A stretch of 64,000 bases of DNA from Thalassomonas actiniarum (GCF_000948975.2 NZ_CP059735.1:5082603-5146602); one strand, 5' to 3'; shown: positions 1 through 9,626, numbered from the stretch's first letter. Translations and numbers: made by a program. The notes: a model not told the origin generated them from the sequence alone.

Positions 1-907
1 TACGCGCCTGCGCACTATCTTTGCTGATTTGCGTGGTTAATTCACTCAGGGAAGCAAACTTCATCTCATTTCTGAGTTTATGTAACATCACCACTTCTAT
101 GCTTTGTCCGTACAAATCAGCGTTAAAATCAAAAATATGGACTTCCAGTTGCTGTCTTATACCGGAAACCGTCGGCCTTGAGCCAATATTGGCAACACCG
201 TAATAAACGCCAAAAGCCGTTTTTACCTGCACCACGTAAACACCGCACACAGGAGAAACCCGGCGTTTAAGCAAGACATTGGCCGTCGGATAACCTAACT
301 GGCGCCCGCGTTTATCGCCGTGAAAAACGCGGCCGAAAATAGAATAAGGGCGTCCCAGCATACGGCGGGCTTCTGCAAAGTCATCCCGCTCCAGCGCCTG
401 ACGTATTTCAGTGCTGCTGATGCGGCAATCGGCCAGTTTATAACTGGCGGTATCGGAAACACCAAAACCGAATTCCCGCCCGGCACCGCACAACATGTCA
501 AAATTTCCGGCCCGGTTTTTACCAAAATGAAAATCATCGCCGATAATCAGGTGCTTTATGCCCAGCCGTTTGACCAGTAACTGCTCTATAAAATCTTCCG
601 CGCTCAGGCTGGCAAATTTGTGGTTAAAATTCACACAAATCAAACGTTCTACACCGAGCTCTTGCAATAACAGGTATTTATCGATTAAACGGCTGAGCCT
701 GGCCGGTGCTGTTTGTGGCGCGAAAAGCTCTCTCGGCTGGGGTTCAAACACCATTACCGCCGATGCACAATTTAGCGCCCTGGCTTTTTCCACCAGCGCA
801 CAGATCACCCGCCGGTGCCCCAAGTGGACACCATCAAAATTACCTATCGTCAATACGCAACCATGATCTTCTGGCTGAATATTGTGTAACCCCCGAACTA
901 ACTGCAT
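1..907 (-). CDS. ribF: Bifunctional riboflavin kinase/FAD synthetase RibF (3' end outside window)
   Basis: Reading the minus strand from an ATG at 905-907 gives an open frame of 302 codons that runs off the left edge without a stop. The product converts riboflavin to FMN and then to FAD in the cytoplasm. The N-terminal nucleotidyltransferase motif GNFDGVHLGH is near residue 22, the phosphate-binding motif ISSTEIRQAL is near residue 160, and the riboflavin-kinase domain follows with GYPTANV and a C-terminal FASLSELTTQI segment. Family members are about 310 residues long, so only a few residues are missing. It lies downstream of murJ on the same strand, the usual gammaproteobacterial order before ileS-lspA. 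A hairpin with a T run between murJ and ribF suggests that ribF also has its own promoter. Confidence 0.95.
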   Translation of the reverse strand, partial: MQLVRGLHNIQPEDHGCVLTIGNFDGVHLGHRRVICALVEKARALNCASAVMVFEPQPRELFAPQTAPARLSRLIDKYLLLQELGVERLICVNFNHKFASLSAEDFIEQLLVKRLGIKHLIIGDDFHFGKNRAGNFDMLCGAGREFGFGVSDTASYKLADCRISSTEIRQALERDDFAEARRMLGRPYSIFGRVFHGDKRGRQLGYPTANVLLKRRVSPVCGVYVVQVKTAFGVYYGVANIGSRPTVSGIRQQLEVHIFDFNADLYGQSIEVVMLHKLRNEMKFASLSELTTQISKDSAQAR

Positions 908-958
908 CTAGCCGTGAAACCTTAAGCCCTGTTATATACCCGAAAGTATAAGAAGAAT

Positions 959-987
959 AAAAAACCGACGAATTATATATTAGTCGG
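959..987 (-). terminator. Intrinsic terminator after murJ
   Basis: On the minus strand CCGAC and GTCGG arms enclose an AT-rich loop and are followed by six T residues. It sits 37 bases past the murJ stop and before ribF, so it probably limits read-through between them. The stem is short (5 bp). Confidence 0.55.
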
Positions 988-1023
988 CAACAAGAATCAG
1001 CATATGAACGTCATTTAATGCAT

Positions 1024-2619
1024 TTATTCACAACCAGGTGACGATTTCGCCAGAGCCTGTACCTTAAAATCTTTAAAGCGTACGCCAAAAACAACAATCG
1101 CGATAAAATAACTGGCCATGCCGGCAAGGATACAAAACAGCAGTTTTAATACTTGCTGATAAAAGTCCATCGCCAGCCAGGCATCAAAACCCGGAGATAA
1201 ATAATAAACCACACCAGCCATCACACCGGCTGCCAGCATCAGGCGCAAGACAAAAAAGCCTGACCTGACAGATAAACGGTATACCGACTGGCGTTTTAAT
1301 CCCTGATAGAGCAAAAAGGCATTAAGGGTCGCCGATAACGTGGTGGCCAGTGCCAAACCGACATAACCTAAAAAAGGCGCCAGCGTCAGGTTAAAGGCCA
1401 TATTGGCCACCATGGCAATAATGCCGATTTTCACCGGCGTTTTGGTATCCTGACGGGCGTAATACCCGGGGGCCAGCACCTTGATATACATAAAGCTGAG
1501 CAAACCCGACAAATAAGCAAACAGGGCAAAGGAAACCTGCTCAACATCCACCTGGGTAAACTCCCCGCGCATAAACAGGATCATGATAATAGGTTGCGCC
1601 AGCACCATCAGCCCCGCCAGGGCCGGCCAGCCAAACAGGCTGACCACCTTAATCGACCAGTCCAGAGTATCGCTAAACTCCCCATGGTTTTTGCGCGCAT
1701 GCAAGCCGGATAAGCTGGGTAAGATCACGGTGGCGATACCAATACCAAATAAGCCCAACGGAAATTCCAGCAAACGATCGGCATAATAGAGCCAACTGAC
1801 CGAACCTGTGATTAAAAAGCTGGCAATAACGGTATCAAGCAACAAATTAATCTGGGTCACAGAAACCCCGAACAAAGCCGGCACGATCAGTTTACGAATT
1901 TTAGTCACCCCTGTTGAGTGCCAGGCCCATTGTGGTCTTACCAAAACCCCGGCCTTGTACAAAAACGGCAACTGGAAAAGAAACTGCACCAAGCCGCCGG
2001 CAAAGACCCCCCAGGCCAGGGCATAAGCAGCATTCTCCACATGCGGGCTAAGAAAAATCGTCATGGTGATGATACAGACATTGAGCAGGACAGGGGTAAA
2101 GGCGGATACCGCAAATTTCCCCAGGGTATTGAGCACCGCGCCGGCAAGGGCGGTCAGGCTGACAAACCACAAATAGGGAAAAGTGATCTTTAATAAAACA
2201 GCGGCCAAATCAAACTTACCGGCATCAGCACCGCCGCTGAGCCATTCACTGAACCAGCCGGGCATAAAGAGGATCACCACCAGGGGAGAAGCAATTACCC
2301 CAACCAAGGTGACCAGGGTCACCAAAACTCCCAAAGTCCCCGAGACCTGGGCAATGAGTTTACGGGTTTCGTTCGTGCCCGCTTGTTCATCTTTTGCCTG
2401 ATATTCGCTCAGTACCGGCACAAATGCCTGGGCAAAAGCCCCTTCGGCAAATAAACGGCGTAAAAAATTAGGAATTTTATTGGCAAAGAAAAAAACATCG
2501 GCACTGGCGCCCGTGCCCATGATATTCGCCGTGACCACATCGCGCACTAAACCCAATATCCGGGAAATTAAGGTCATAAAACTGACAATAAGTCCGGATT
2601 TGATCAATTTTTTACTCAA
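1024..2619 (-). CDS. murJ: Lipid II flippase MurJ (MviN)
   Basis: A 531-residue polytopic inner-membrane protein of the MOP exporter superfamily that flips lipid II for peptidoglycan synthesis. The family's characteristic N-terminus is visible (SRILGLVRDVVTA near residue 20, then FFFANKIPNFLRRLFAEGAF near 44-63). Fourteen hydrophobic segments are spread over the whole length, which matches the usual size of 510-530 residues. The gene is divergent from rpsT and upstream of ribF, the conserved neighbourhood in gammaproteobacteria. The ATG at 2619 directly starts the conserved N-terminus, so the start is firm. Confidence 0.96.
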   Translation of the reverse strand: MSKKLIKSGLIVSFMTLISRILGLVRDVVTANIMGTGASADVFFFANKIPNFLRRLFAEGAFAQAFVPVLSEYQAKDEQAGTNETRKLIAQVSGTLGVLVTLVTLVGVIASPLVVILFMPGWFSEWLSGGADAGKFDLAAVLLKITFPYLWFVSLTALAGAVLNTLGKFAVSAFTPVLLNVCIITMTIFLSPHVENAAYALAWGVFAGGLVQFLFQLPFLYKAGVLVRPQWAWHSTGVTKIRKLIVPALFGVSVTQINLLLDTVIASFLITGSVSWLYYADRLLEFPLGLFGIGIATVILPSLSGLHARKNHGEFSDTLDWSIKVVSLFGWPALAGLMVLAQPIIMILFMRGEFTQVDVEQVSFALFAYLSGLLSFMYIKVLAPGYYARQDTKTPVKIGIIAMVANMAFNLTLAPFLGYVGLALATTLSATLNAFLLYQGLKRQSVYRLSVRSGFFVLRLMLAAGVMAGVVYYLSPGFDAWLAMDFYQQVLKLLFCILAGMASYFIAIVVFGVRFKDFKVQALAKSSPGCE

Positions 2620-2866
2620 AACTCATCCTATCTTATTATTCTATAAATAAATCATTTAACGCCGGTTAGTTAGCGCGAAATATGATGAAAATGCCTGGTA
2701 ACTTGCCTGCAAAACAGAAACTGCGGTTAACATCGCCGCCTTATCTCTGCTAAAATGGGAAACTGTCAAAGGCCGGCTAGAAAAACATGCATTATGCTAC
2801 GCCCTTCTGCCGAGTCAACAGAAAGTGGCGGCTAAATGACTTATGTAATTTTATACGTGAAAAGAT

Positions 2867-2895
2867 TTGACAAAACACCAAAAAAAAGGCATATT
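2867..2895 (+). promoter_or_regulatory. Likely sigma-70 promoter of rpsT
   Basis: A perfect -35 TTGACA at 2867-2872 is followed after 17 bases by CATATT at 2890-2895 (four of six matches to the -10 consensus). It would give a leader of about 45 bases before the TTG start. The remaining part of the 325-base interval between murJ and rpsT (2620-2866) shows nothing else I recognise; it must also hold the murJ promoter. Confidence 0.55.
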
Positions 2896-2944
2896 TCTCC
2901 GCCTTAAATTTAGGCTATATTTATTCATATTTTAGGAGTTCACC

Positions 2945-3205
2945 TTGGCTAACTCAAAGTCCGCTAAGAAACGCGCGGTACAATCAGAAAAGCGCCGTCA
3001 ACACAATGCAAGTCGTCGCTCTATGATGCGCACTTTAGTTAAAAAAGTAATCGCTGCAATCGAAGCCGGTGACAAAGAAACGGCAACAAAAGAATTTGCT
3101 GCTGCTACTCCGATCCTTGATCGTTACGCAAGCAAAGGTCTTATTCACAAAAACAAAGCGGCACGTAGCAAAAGTCGTCTTAACGCAGCTATCAAAGCGC
3201 TTTAA
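2945..3205 (+). CDS. rpsT: 30S ribosomal protein S20
   Basis: An 86-residue lysine- and arginine-rich protein with the S20 hallmark N-terminus ([18 protein letters not shown]) and the C-terminal [16 protein letters not shown] helix. It binds 16S rRNA and stabilises the 30S subunit. The start codon is TTG, preceded by AGGAG at 2934-2938 with a 6-base spacer. Escherichia coli rpsT also starts with UUG, and the weak start is part of S20 translational autoregulation there, so the same control is likely here (inference). It is monocistronic, ending in a strong terminator. Confidence 0.98.
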   Translation: MANSKSAKKRAVQSEKRRQHNASRRSMMRTLVKKVIAAIEAGDKETATKEFAAATPILDRYASKGLIHKNKAARSKSRLNAAIKAL

Positions 3206-3224
3206 TGTTTTTATGAAACCATTT

Positions 3225-3251
3225 AAAAAACCGGCTTCTGCCGGTTTTTTT
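3225..3251 (+). terminator. Intrinsic terminator of rpsT
   Basis: An A-tract, the stem CCGGC/GCCGG with a TTCT loop and a run of seven T residues form a classic hairpin 20 bases past the rpsT stop. The A and T tracts extend the stem. Confidence 0.9.
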
Positions 3252-3342
3252 ATGCCTAAAATTCCTCTTTCTCCACGATAGGCTTGCACTGGCCCCGGTT
3301 TTTTTCTAGTCTCTACCGGGTATTTTTAACAGGATGATTCAA

Positions 3343-4998
3343 ATGAAATTTTCAAAAGTTGCGGCGGTGGTTGTTGCCGCGGTAGGCCTTTTAAGCGCCT
3401 GTAGTGACAACATCACCCCACAACAACAAAAAAGTGCCAGCTTATTACCCGAATATCAGAATAAACTGGATATCTACAAAACCGTTACCCTCAAAGCCGA
3501 TCTCAGCCACTTATCTGCCAACCAGAAGAAGATGCTGTCTCTGCTGATTGATGCGTCTAAAATCATGGACGGGCTTTTCTGGCAGCAGGCTTACGGGCAA
3601 GACAAGGAAGCATTCCTTGCCGGCATCGAAGATGAAAAAACCCGCCGCTTTGCACAAATCAATTATGGCCCCTGGGATCGTCTCAACGGCGACAAACCTT
3701 TTATGGCCAATACCGCGGAAAAAGCCCTGGGCGCACAATTTTATCCTCAGGATATCAGCAAGAGCGAACTGGAAAGTGCCGGTTTAAAGGACGAAAAAGG
3801 CCTGTACTCTTTGATCCGCCGTGATAGCAAGGGCCAACTCACCGCCATCAGCTACTCCGAGGCCTATGCCGATGAACTCAACCGCGCCGGCGCTATTTTA
3901 GAAGAAGCGGCCACCCTGGCCGAAGATAAAGAATTTGCCAATTACCTGCGTATGAGGGCCGAGGCACTGCGCAGCGATAACTACCAGCCATCCGATTTTG
4001 CCTGGATGGATATGAAAAATAACCCTATCGATGTCGTGATAGGGCCAATCGAAACCTATGAAGATCAGATGTACGGTTACCGCGCCGCTTTTGAGTCCTA
4101 TGTCTTGATCAAAGATCAAAGCTGGAGTGAGAAGCTGGCCAAGTTCGCCTCACACCTGCCGGCGCTGCAAAAAGGTTTACCTGTTTCGAAAAAATACAAG
4201 CAGGAAATGCCGGGCTCGGATGCCGATCTTAACGCCTATGATGTCATTTATTATGCCGGACACTCAAATGCCGGTGGTAAAACCATCGCCATTAACCTGC
4301 CCAATGACGAGCAGGTGCAGCTGGAGAAAGGCACCCGACGCCTGCAGTTAAAAAATGCCATGCGCGCCAAATTTGACGCGATTATGGGCCCTATCGCCGA
4401 AACCCTGATAGTACCCGAACAACGCAGCAATGTAACCTTTACCGCTTTCTTCGCCAATACCATGTTCCACGAGGTTGCCCATGGCCTGGGCATTAAAAAT
4501 ACCCTTAATGATAAAGGTACGGTTCGCCAGGCCCTGAAAGAACATGCCTCGGCATTAGAAGAAGGCAAAGCCGATATCCTCGGCCTTTATATGGTCAGAC
4601 AACTGCTAGAAAATGGGGCGATCACCGAAGGTACCCTGGAAGAGTACTACACCACCTTCCTGGCGGGCATCTTCCGCTCGGTTAGATTTGGCGCCAGCTC
4701 CGCCCACGGTAAAGCGAATATGGTGCGCTTTAATTACTTTAAAGAGCAAGGGGCTTTTGACCGCAACGAGCAGGGTTTATACCGGGTCAATATGGAGAAA
4801 ATGACCGCGGCGATCAATTCCTTATCTGAGCTGATCCTCACCATACAGGGTGACGGCGATTATCAGGGCGTAGATAAGCTGGTAAAAGAGCAAGGTATTA
4901 TTAACCCTGTGCTGGCGGGCGATCTGGCCCGTTTAGAAGCTGCCAGCATCCCGGTTGATATTGTTTTCAACCAAGGAAAACAAGTACTTGGCCTTTAA
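3343..4998 (+). CDS. Exported zinc peptidase lipoprotein, dipeptidyl-peptidase III (M49)-like
   Basis: A 551-residue lipoprotein. The signal peptide ends in the lipobox LLSAC near residue 20. The zinc motif HEVAH is at about residues 376-380, and a second glutamate-rich motif, EEGKADILGLY, about 30 residues later supplies the third ligand, as EECRA(D/E) does in M49 enzymes. Canonical DPP III has HEXXGH; here the spacing is the shorter HEXXH, as in the distant bacterial branch. The role is probably removal of small peptides from the ends of peptides at the cell envelope (inference). The start at 3343 is preferred to the in-frame ATG at 3334 because AGGA at 3331-3334 overlaps that codon but lies 8 bases before 3343. 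No operon partners. Confidence 0.8.
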   Translation: MKFSKVAAVVVAAVGLLSACSDNITPQQQKSASLLPEYQNKLDIYKTVTLKADLSHLSANQKKMLSLLIDASKIMDGLFWQQAYGQDKEAFLAGIEDEKTRRFAQINYGPWDRLNGDKPFMANTAEKALGAQFYPQDISKSELESAGLKDEKGLYSLIRRDSKGQLTAISYSEAYADELNRAGAILEEAATLAEDKEFANYLRMRAEALRSDNYQPSDFAWMDMKNNPIDVVIGPIETYEDQMYGYRAAFESYVLIKDQSWSEKLAKFASHLPALQKGLPVSKKYKQEMPGSDADLNAYDVIYYAGHSNAGGKTIAINLPNDEQVQLEKGTRRLQLKNAMRAKFDAIMGPIAETLIVPEQRSNVTFTAFFANTMFHEVAHGLGIKNTLNDKGTVRQALKEHASALEEGKADILGLYMVRQLLENGAITEGTLEEYYTTFLAGIFRSVRFGASSAHGKANMVRFNYFKEQGAFDRNEQGLYRVNMEKMTAAINSLSELILTIQGDGDYQGVDKLVKEQGIINPVLAGDLARLEAASIPVDIVFNQGKQVLGL

Positions 4999-5188
4999 GC
5001 TAAACTAAGCAACCCTTAGTAACAGCCACTACAAGCCTTAGTGGTGGCTGACTTTCTATCCCCCTGCCCTCTCGACATTTTCCCGCCGGATAAAAATATT
5101 TGCTGATATCGCCAATAAGCCATTGATTTTAACTGTTCATTGTTTATAAAGTAACCAATAGTCCTCACCTACAGTTCAGGGATTAACA

Positions 5189-6790
5189 GTGAAAACATAT
5201 GATTTCATCATAGTCGGCGCAGGATCTGCCGGATGCGTTTTAGCCGAGCGGTTATCCGCCTGCGGCAAATACAAGGTTTGTGTGCTCGAAGCCGGCCCGA
5301 AAGACAACCACTGGAGTATCCACCTGCCCATAGGCGTTATTGGCCTGATGACCAATCATTCCCTGAACTGGCAATACAAATCCGACCGCGAAGCCAGCTT
5401 AAACCGGCGCCGGGTCTTTAACCCCAGGGGCAAGACCCTCGGCGGCAGCAGTTCCATCAACGCCATGTTATATATCCGGGGACAAAAGCAAGATTACGAT
5501 CACTGGGCCGAACTGGGTAACAGCGGCTGGGGATATGATGATGTGCTGCCGTATTTTAAAGCCATGCAGCATCAGGAGCGGGGCCAGGACGACTATCACG
5601 GCACCGGCGGGCCGCTCAATGTTGCCGATTCACGTTCAAAACTGCCGGTCAACGATGATTTTATCCTGGCGGCGCAGCAGGCAGGATTTCCCCTCAACCC
5701 CGACTTTAACGGCCCAAGCCAGGAAGGCATAGGTTATTACCAGGTCACGCAAAAAAACGGCTACCGCTGCAGCGCCGCCACCGCCTTCCTCACCCCGCAC
5801 CTGAAGCGGAAAAACCTGACGGTCTTAACCAATGTCCAGGTAGAAAAACTGCAGTTATCGGGCAAACAGGTAACCGGGATCAGCTATTTATCCAAGGGCA
5901 GGCGCTACCAGCTCAGAGCAACAAAAGAAGTCATTTTAAGCGCCGGAGCCTTTAACTCGCCGCAACTGTTGATGTTATCCGGCATAGGGCCCGAAAATGA
6001 GCTAAAACAGCATAACATCGAAGTCAAACATGCCCTTGAAGGGGTCGGACAAAACCTGCAAGATCATGTCGATGTCCTGGTGGTCAACCGCCACAACCGC
6101 TATGACTTGCTCTCTTTCAGGCCCGGAGCCATCTTGTGGGCCATCAAGGAAAGCTGGAAATTTATCACCAAGCGCAGCGGTTTATTGACTTCTTCGGTGT
6201 GTGAATCCGGCGGTTTTATCAAATCCCACCCCAATATCTCCCGTCCCGACCTGCAGTTTCATTTTATCCCCGGGGCCATGGACGATCACGGCCGCAACAG
6301 CAAGATGCTCTTTAACTATGGCATTGCCCTGCATGTATGCCTGTTAAGGCCAAAAAGCCGCGGCAAGGTCGGTTTATTCGGCAACAAGGCTTACCTGCAC
6401 CCCAGGATTGAACTGAAAATGCTCGATAACAAATACGATCTCGAGAAAATGACGGCTGCGGTAAAAATTGCCCGCGAAGTGCTTGACCAGCCTCCCTTAA
6501 GCGACAATAACGGCCAGGAACTTATTCCCGGCAGCCACTGCCAAAGTGATGACGATATCAAGACTTTTTTGCAACAAAAAGCCAATACCATATACCACCC
6601 CGTGGGTACCTGTAAAATGGGCCAGGACGAGCTGGCTGTAGTCGACGCCTCGTTAAGAGTCCATGGTTTACAAGGACTAAGGGTTGTTGATGCCTCAATT
6701 ATGCCTACCATTATCAGCGGCAATACCAATGCGCCAACCATGATGATAGCGGCAAAAGCGGCAGATATGATACTCGATAATTATTCGTAA
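5189..6790 (+). CDS. GMC-family FAD-dependent oxidoreductase (choline/alcohol dehydrogenase-like)
   Basis: A 533-residue flavoprotein. The FAD-binding VGAGSAG motif is at residues 9-15, the GMC signature GKTLGGSSSINAMLYIRG near residue 83, and the C-terminal catalytic region has HPVGTCKMG and GNTNAPTMM, which supply the conserved His and Asn pair. It oxidises a primary alcohol to an aldehyde; the substrate cannot be read from the sequence. It resembles BetA, but there is no betB or betI neighbour, so choline is not supported. The start is GTG, chosen because AGGGA at 5178-5182 is well spaced and the Rossmann strand begins at once. No signal peptide, so cytoplasmic. Confidence 0.88.
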   Translation: MKTYDFIIVGAGSAGCVLAERLSACGKYKVCVLEAGPKDNHWSIHLPIGVIGLMTNHSLNWQYKSDREASLNRRRVFNPRGKTLGGSSSINAMLYIRGQKQDYDHWAELGNSGWGYDDVLPYFKAMQHQERGQDDYHGTGGPLNVADSRSKLPVNDDFILAAQQAGFPLNPDFNGPSQEGIGYYQVTQKNGYRCSAATAFLTPHLKRKNLTVLTNVQVEKLQLSGKQVTGISYLSKGRRYQLRATKEVILSAGAFNSPQLLMLSGIGPENELKQHNIEVKHALEGVGQNLQDHVDVLVVNRHNRYDLLSFRPGAILWAIKESWKFITKRSGLLTSSVCESGGFIKSHPNISRPDLQFHFIPGAMDDHGRNSKMLFNYGIALHVCLLRPKSRGKVGLFGNKAYLHPRIELKMLDNKYDLEKMTAAVKIAREVLDQPPLSDNNGQELIPGSHCQSDDDIKTFLQQKANTIYHPVGTCKMGQDELAVVDASLRVHGLQGLRVVDASIMPTIISGNTNAPTMMIAAKAADMILDNYS

Positions 6791-6898
6791 TCATTGTCTG
6801 GCTTAAAAATAACTGCAGGCGGTATGAATAATAGTGAAAGTTATCTTTCCCGGTCCGGGTCAATCTGGGTACGAATCAACCAGAGCCCGAACCATAAG

Positions 6899-7375
6899 AT
6901 GATCAAAAACCTACTTTTCCTTATTTTCGCCTTGTCCATGGCAACTTTTGTCCAGGCTGGCGAACTTGCCCCGTCATGGCAATTAACCACCCAGGACGGA
7001 AAAACCATCTCCCTTGAACAATATAAAAACAAGCCGGTTATCCTGCACTTTTGGGCCACCTGGTGCCCTTATTGTAAAAGGTTGCAACCTAAATTGAACG
7101 AACTGCAAAAGAAATACCAGACAAGCGGCATAGAAATCCTTGCTATCAGCTTTAACGAGGATGAAGGTGCCAGGCCACAAGATGAGATTTATGCCCGGGG
7201 ATATGACTTTATCACCGCGGTACGGGGCGAGGCGGTCGCCAGCTTATATGGGGTAAGGGGCACACCGACAACCTTTTTTATCAAGCGCTCGGGGGAAGTT
7301 ATTTATCGCAGCAGCAGCTCAGATATTACCAATCCCAAGCTTGAACTGGCGGTTGAGGAAATCATTAAAAACTAA
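6899..7375 (+). CDS. Periplasmic TlpA-like thioredoxin-fold protein
   Basis: A 158-residue protein with a signal peptide (hydrophobic stretch LLFLIFALSMATFVQA, cleavage after VQA at residue 20). The thioredoxin fold carries the redox motif WCPYC with cysteines at residues 56 and 59 and the cis-proline loop RGTPTTFF near residue 123. This is the TlpA/ResA type, which reduces disulfides of periplasmic client proteins. The frame stays open upstream to a TTG at 6794, but the signal peptide only makes sense from the ATG at 6899; the ribosome site there is weak. The gene follows the GMC oxidoreductase by about 110 bases and may be cotranscribed. Confidence 0.85.
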   Translation: MIKNLLFLIFALSMATFVQAGELAPSWQLTTQDGKTISLEQYKNKPVILHFWATWCPYCKRLQPKLNELQKKYQTSGIEILAISFNEDEGARPQDEIYARGYDFITAVRGEAVASLYGVRGTPTTFFIKRSGEVIYRSSSSDITNPKLELAVEEIIKN

Positions 7376-7424
7376 TCCTCCGCTACTGTCAGGCAATAAC
7401 CCCAACCCTCTATCCTGCAAGCAT

Positions 7425-7448
7425 AAAAAAGGGAAGCAACTGCTTCCC
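7425..7448 (-). terminator. Intrinsic terminator of the acyl-CoA dehydrogenase gene
   Basis: On the minus strand GGGAAGCA and TGCTTCCC arms are followed by six T residues, 32 bases beyond the dehydrogenase stop. The convergent tlpA-like gene may also use the hairpin. Confidence 0.8.
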
Positions 7449-7479
7449 TTCTTCAACCATCCGATATTATTAACGAAAA

Positions 7480-9276
7480 TTAAAAAGCAAATTCATCTTC
7501 AGTTAATGCCATCATGCTGTCGGCACCGTTGGCCAGGCAGCTGGCGTGTCCCTGTGCACGCGGTAGGATGCGTTGGAAATAGAAGCGGGCGGTTTTAATC
7601 TTCGCCTGGTAGAAATCCTTGTCATCATCGCTTGCTTTAAGTTTTTCCAGGGCTTTTTCCGCCATTTGCCCCCAGAAATAAGCCAGGGTGAAATATCCTG
7701 AAAACATCAAATAATCCACCGATGCCGCGCCGATCTCATCGGCATTGGCCATGGCTTTCTTACCGACAGCCCCGGTAATTTCCTGCAACTGGGCGGCGTA
7801 AGCCATAACAGGCTTGATAAACTCTGCCATATCGGCGTCAGCAGCATTTCGCTGGCAAAATTCAGTGATGTCCTGAGCAAAAGGTTTCAGGATCTCCCCC
7901 TGGGTGCCTAATACTTTGCGCGCCAATAAGTCTAACGCCTGTACCCCGGTAGTACCTTCATACAAACAGCTGATCTTGGTATCGCGCATCAGCTGCTCCA
8001 TACCCCATTCCTTGATGAAGCCATGGCCACCAAAGACTTGTACGCCGTGACTGGTACACTCCAGGCCGGTTTCCGTTAAAAAGGCTTTAGCAATCGGGGT
8101 TAACAGCGCCAATTTTGACTCGGCTACCGCCCTGACTTCAGGATCTTTTTCCGCATGGCAAATATCCACCAGCTGAGATAAATAACCGTTTAACGCCCGT
8201 CCGCCTTCGGCAATGGATTTTTGCGTCAATAACATACGGCGCACATCCGGATGGACAATAATGGCATCCGCCGGACCGTCAGGGTTTTTCACGCCAGAAA
8301 GGGAGCGCATCTGTAACCTGTCTTTGGCATAAGCCAAAGCGCCCTGGAAAGAAGCTTCCGCCGCGGCGACACCTTCATTAGCGACCCCTAAACGGGCGGC
8401 ATTCATAAAGGTAAACATGCAGTGCAATCCGCGGTTCGGGGCACCGATCAAATAACCTTTGGCACCGTCGAAGTTAATCACACAAGTGGCATTGGCGTTA
8501 ATCCCCATCTTATGCTCGATAGAACCACAGCTGACTCCGTTATTCTCGCCGACACTGCCGTCTTCATTGATCGCCAGCTTAGGCACGACAAACAAAGAAA
8601 TACCTTTGCTGCCTTCAGGGGCGCCGGGCAGTCTGGCAATCACGATATGGATAATATTTTCAGACAAGTCATGCTCGCCGGCAGAAATAAAGATTTTGGT
8701 ACCGGTTAAGGAATAGCTGCCATCCTCATTCGGCTCCGCCTTAGTGCGCAACATGCCCAGGTCGGTACCACAATGAGGTTCGGTCAAACACATGGTGCCG
8801 GTCCAGCGTCCTTCTACCAGGTTTGGCATAAAAGTTTGTTTCTGCTCGTCGGTGCCGTGGGCCTCAAGAGTTGCCAGCGCGCCGTGGCTTAACCCCGGGT
8901 ACATGGCAAAACTGTGGTTGGCGGAGGAAAGCAACTCACCGATAGTGGTATTGAGGGAATGGGGCAACCCCTGACCGCCGAACTCTTCTGCCTGAGACAG
9001 AGTCGGCCAACCGCCATCGACATACTGCTGATAGGCATCTTTAAAACCATCCGGCGTGGTCACCGCACCGTCTTTCCAGGTACAGCCTTGCTCATCGCCG
9101 ATTTGGTTGAGCGGTGCAATCACCTGTTCGGTAAACTTACTGGCTTCAGCCAGGATAGCATCGATCATTTCAATGCTGGCATCCTGGTAGCCTAAATTCT
9201 GGTAATGGGTTTCGCAGTCTAACAACTCCTGCATAACAAACTTAATATCACGGATAGGCGCTTTATATTCAGGCAT
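7480..9276 (-). CDS. Acyl-CoA dehydrogenase, long C-terminal-domain type
   Basis: A 598-residue acyl-CoA dehydrogenase, longer than the 380-residue classical enzymes. It has an N-terminal cap (MPEYKAPIRDIKFVM), the flavin-binding MCLTEPHCGTDLG segment, the catalytic-glutamate motif CLYEGTTGVQALDLL and a C-terminal extension ending in a typical hydrophobic tail. It does the first, trans-2-enoyl-forming step of fatty acid beta-oxidation, passing electrons to ETF. The start is followed at once by the family N-terminus. A FadR-like operator lies 50 bases upstream, which fits fatty acid degradation control. Monocistronic, with its own terminator. Confidence 0.93.
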   Translation of the reverse strand: MPEYKAPIRDIKFVMQELLDCETHYQNLGYQDASIEMIDAILAEASKFTEQVIAPLNQIGDEQGCTWKDGAVTTPDGFKDAYQQYVDGGWPTLSQAEEFGGQGLPHSLNTTIGELLSSANHSFAMYPGLSHGALATLEAHGTDEQKQTFMPNLVEGRWTGTMCLTEPHCGTDLGMLRTKAEPNEDGSYSLTGTKIFISAGEHDLSENIIHIVIARLPGAPEGSKGISLFVVPKLAINEDGSVGENNGVSCGSIEHKMGINANATCVINFDGAKGYLIGAPNRGLHCMFTFMNAARLGVANEGVAAAEASFQGALAYAKDRLQMRSLSGVKNPDGPADAIIVHPDVRRMLLTQKSIAEGGRALNGYLSQLVDICHAEKDPEVRAVAESKLALLTPIAKAFLTETGLECTSHGVQVFGGHGFIKEWGMEQLMRDTKISCLYEGTTGVQALDLLARKVLGTQGEILKPFAQDITEFCQRNAADADMAEFIKPVMAYAAQLQEITGAVGKKAMANADEIGAASVDYLMFSGYFTLAYFWGQMAEKALEKLKASDDDKDFYQAKIKTARFYFQRILPRAQGHASCLANGADSMMALTEDEFAF

Positions 9277-9325
9277 TTAATCTCTCCAACCATTAACTTT
9301 TAACGTTTTGTGCCGACCAACTGGT

Positions 9326-9342
9326 AAGTGGTCTGACTTGTT
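9326..9342. promoter_or_regulatory. FadR-like operator upstream of the acyl-CoA dehydrogenase
   Basis: AAGTGGTCTGACTTGTT contains the core TGGTCNGAC of the gammaproteobacterial FadR consensus with a GTT right flank. It is about 50 bases before the dehydrogenase start. The right half is only partly symmetric (ACTTG instead of ACCAG). The rest of the 350-base interval 9277-9626 holds the start region of the M3 peptidase and nothing else I recognise. Confidence 0.45.
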
Positions 9343-9626
9343 GTTTAACTAGATTAAATCATGTTATCCATAATTTGAAAAGCATAAAGTGCAGCTGATT
9401 ATTTTTTTACCACTAAAACAAACAATTCCATAACAGCGCCGGATATTGCGCTTTTATTTATTTCACCTTGTCTGGCGTGCATTTCAACGCATCCGCCCTT
9501 TGCTTACTTGTACCTTGGCCGCGACTGGCATAGAATCGGGCCTAAGCAAGTCTTGTTAACTATGTGTGAACAAGGTAAAAAGTATTTTAAGTTATTTATA
9601 AGACAATAATATTTCGGGGAATTTTA

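Noticed and set aside
295-951. Several open frames on both strands over the ribF region
   Set aside because: They overlap the minus-strand ribF frame, which has all conserved motifs and runs off the window edge; the others show no family pattern.
5024-5049. Terminator after the M49-like gene
   Set aside because: The AGCCAC/GTGGCT hairpin has a bulge and no T run, so I could not support it as a terminator.
5189-6790. Choline dehydrogenase (betA)
   Set aside because: The GMC motifs fit, but betB, betI and betT are absent and the motif pattern does not separate choline from other alcohols.
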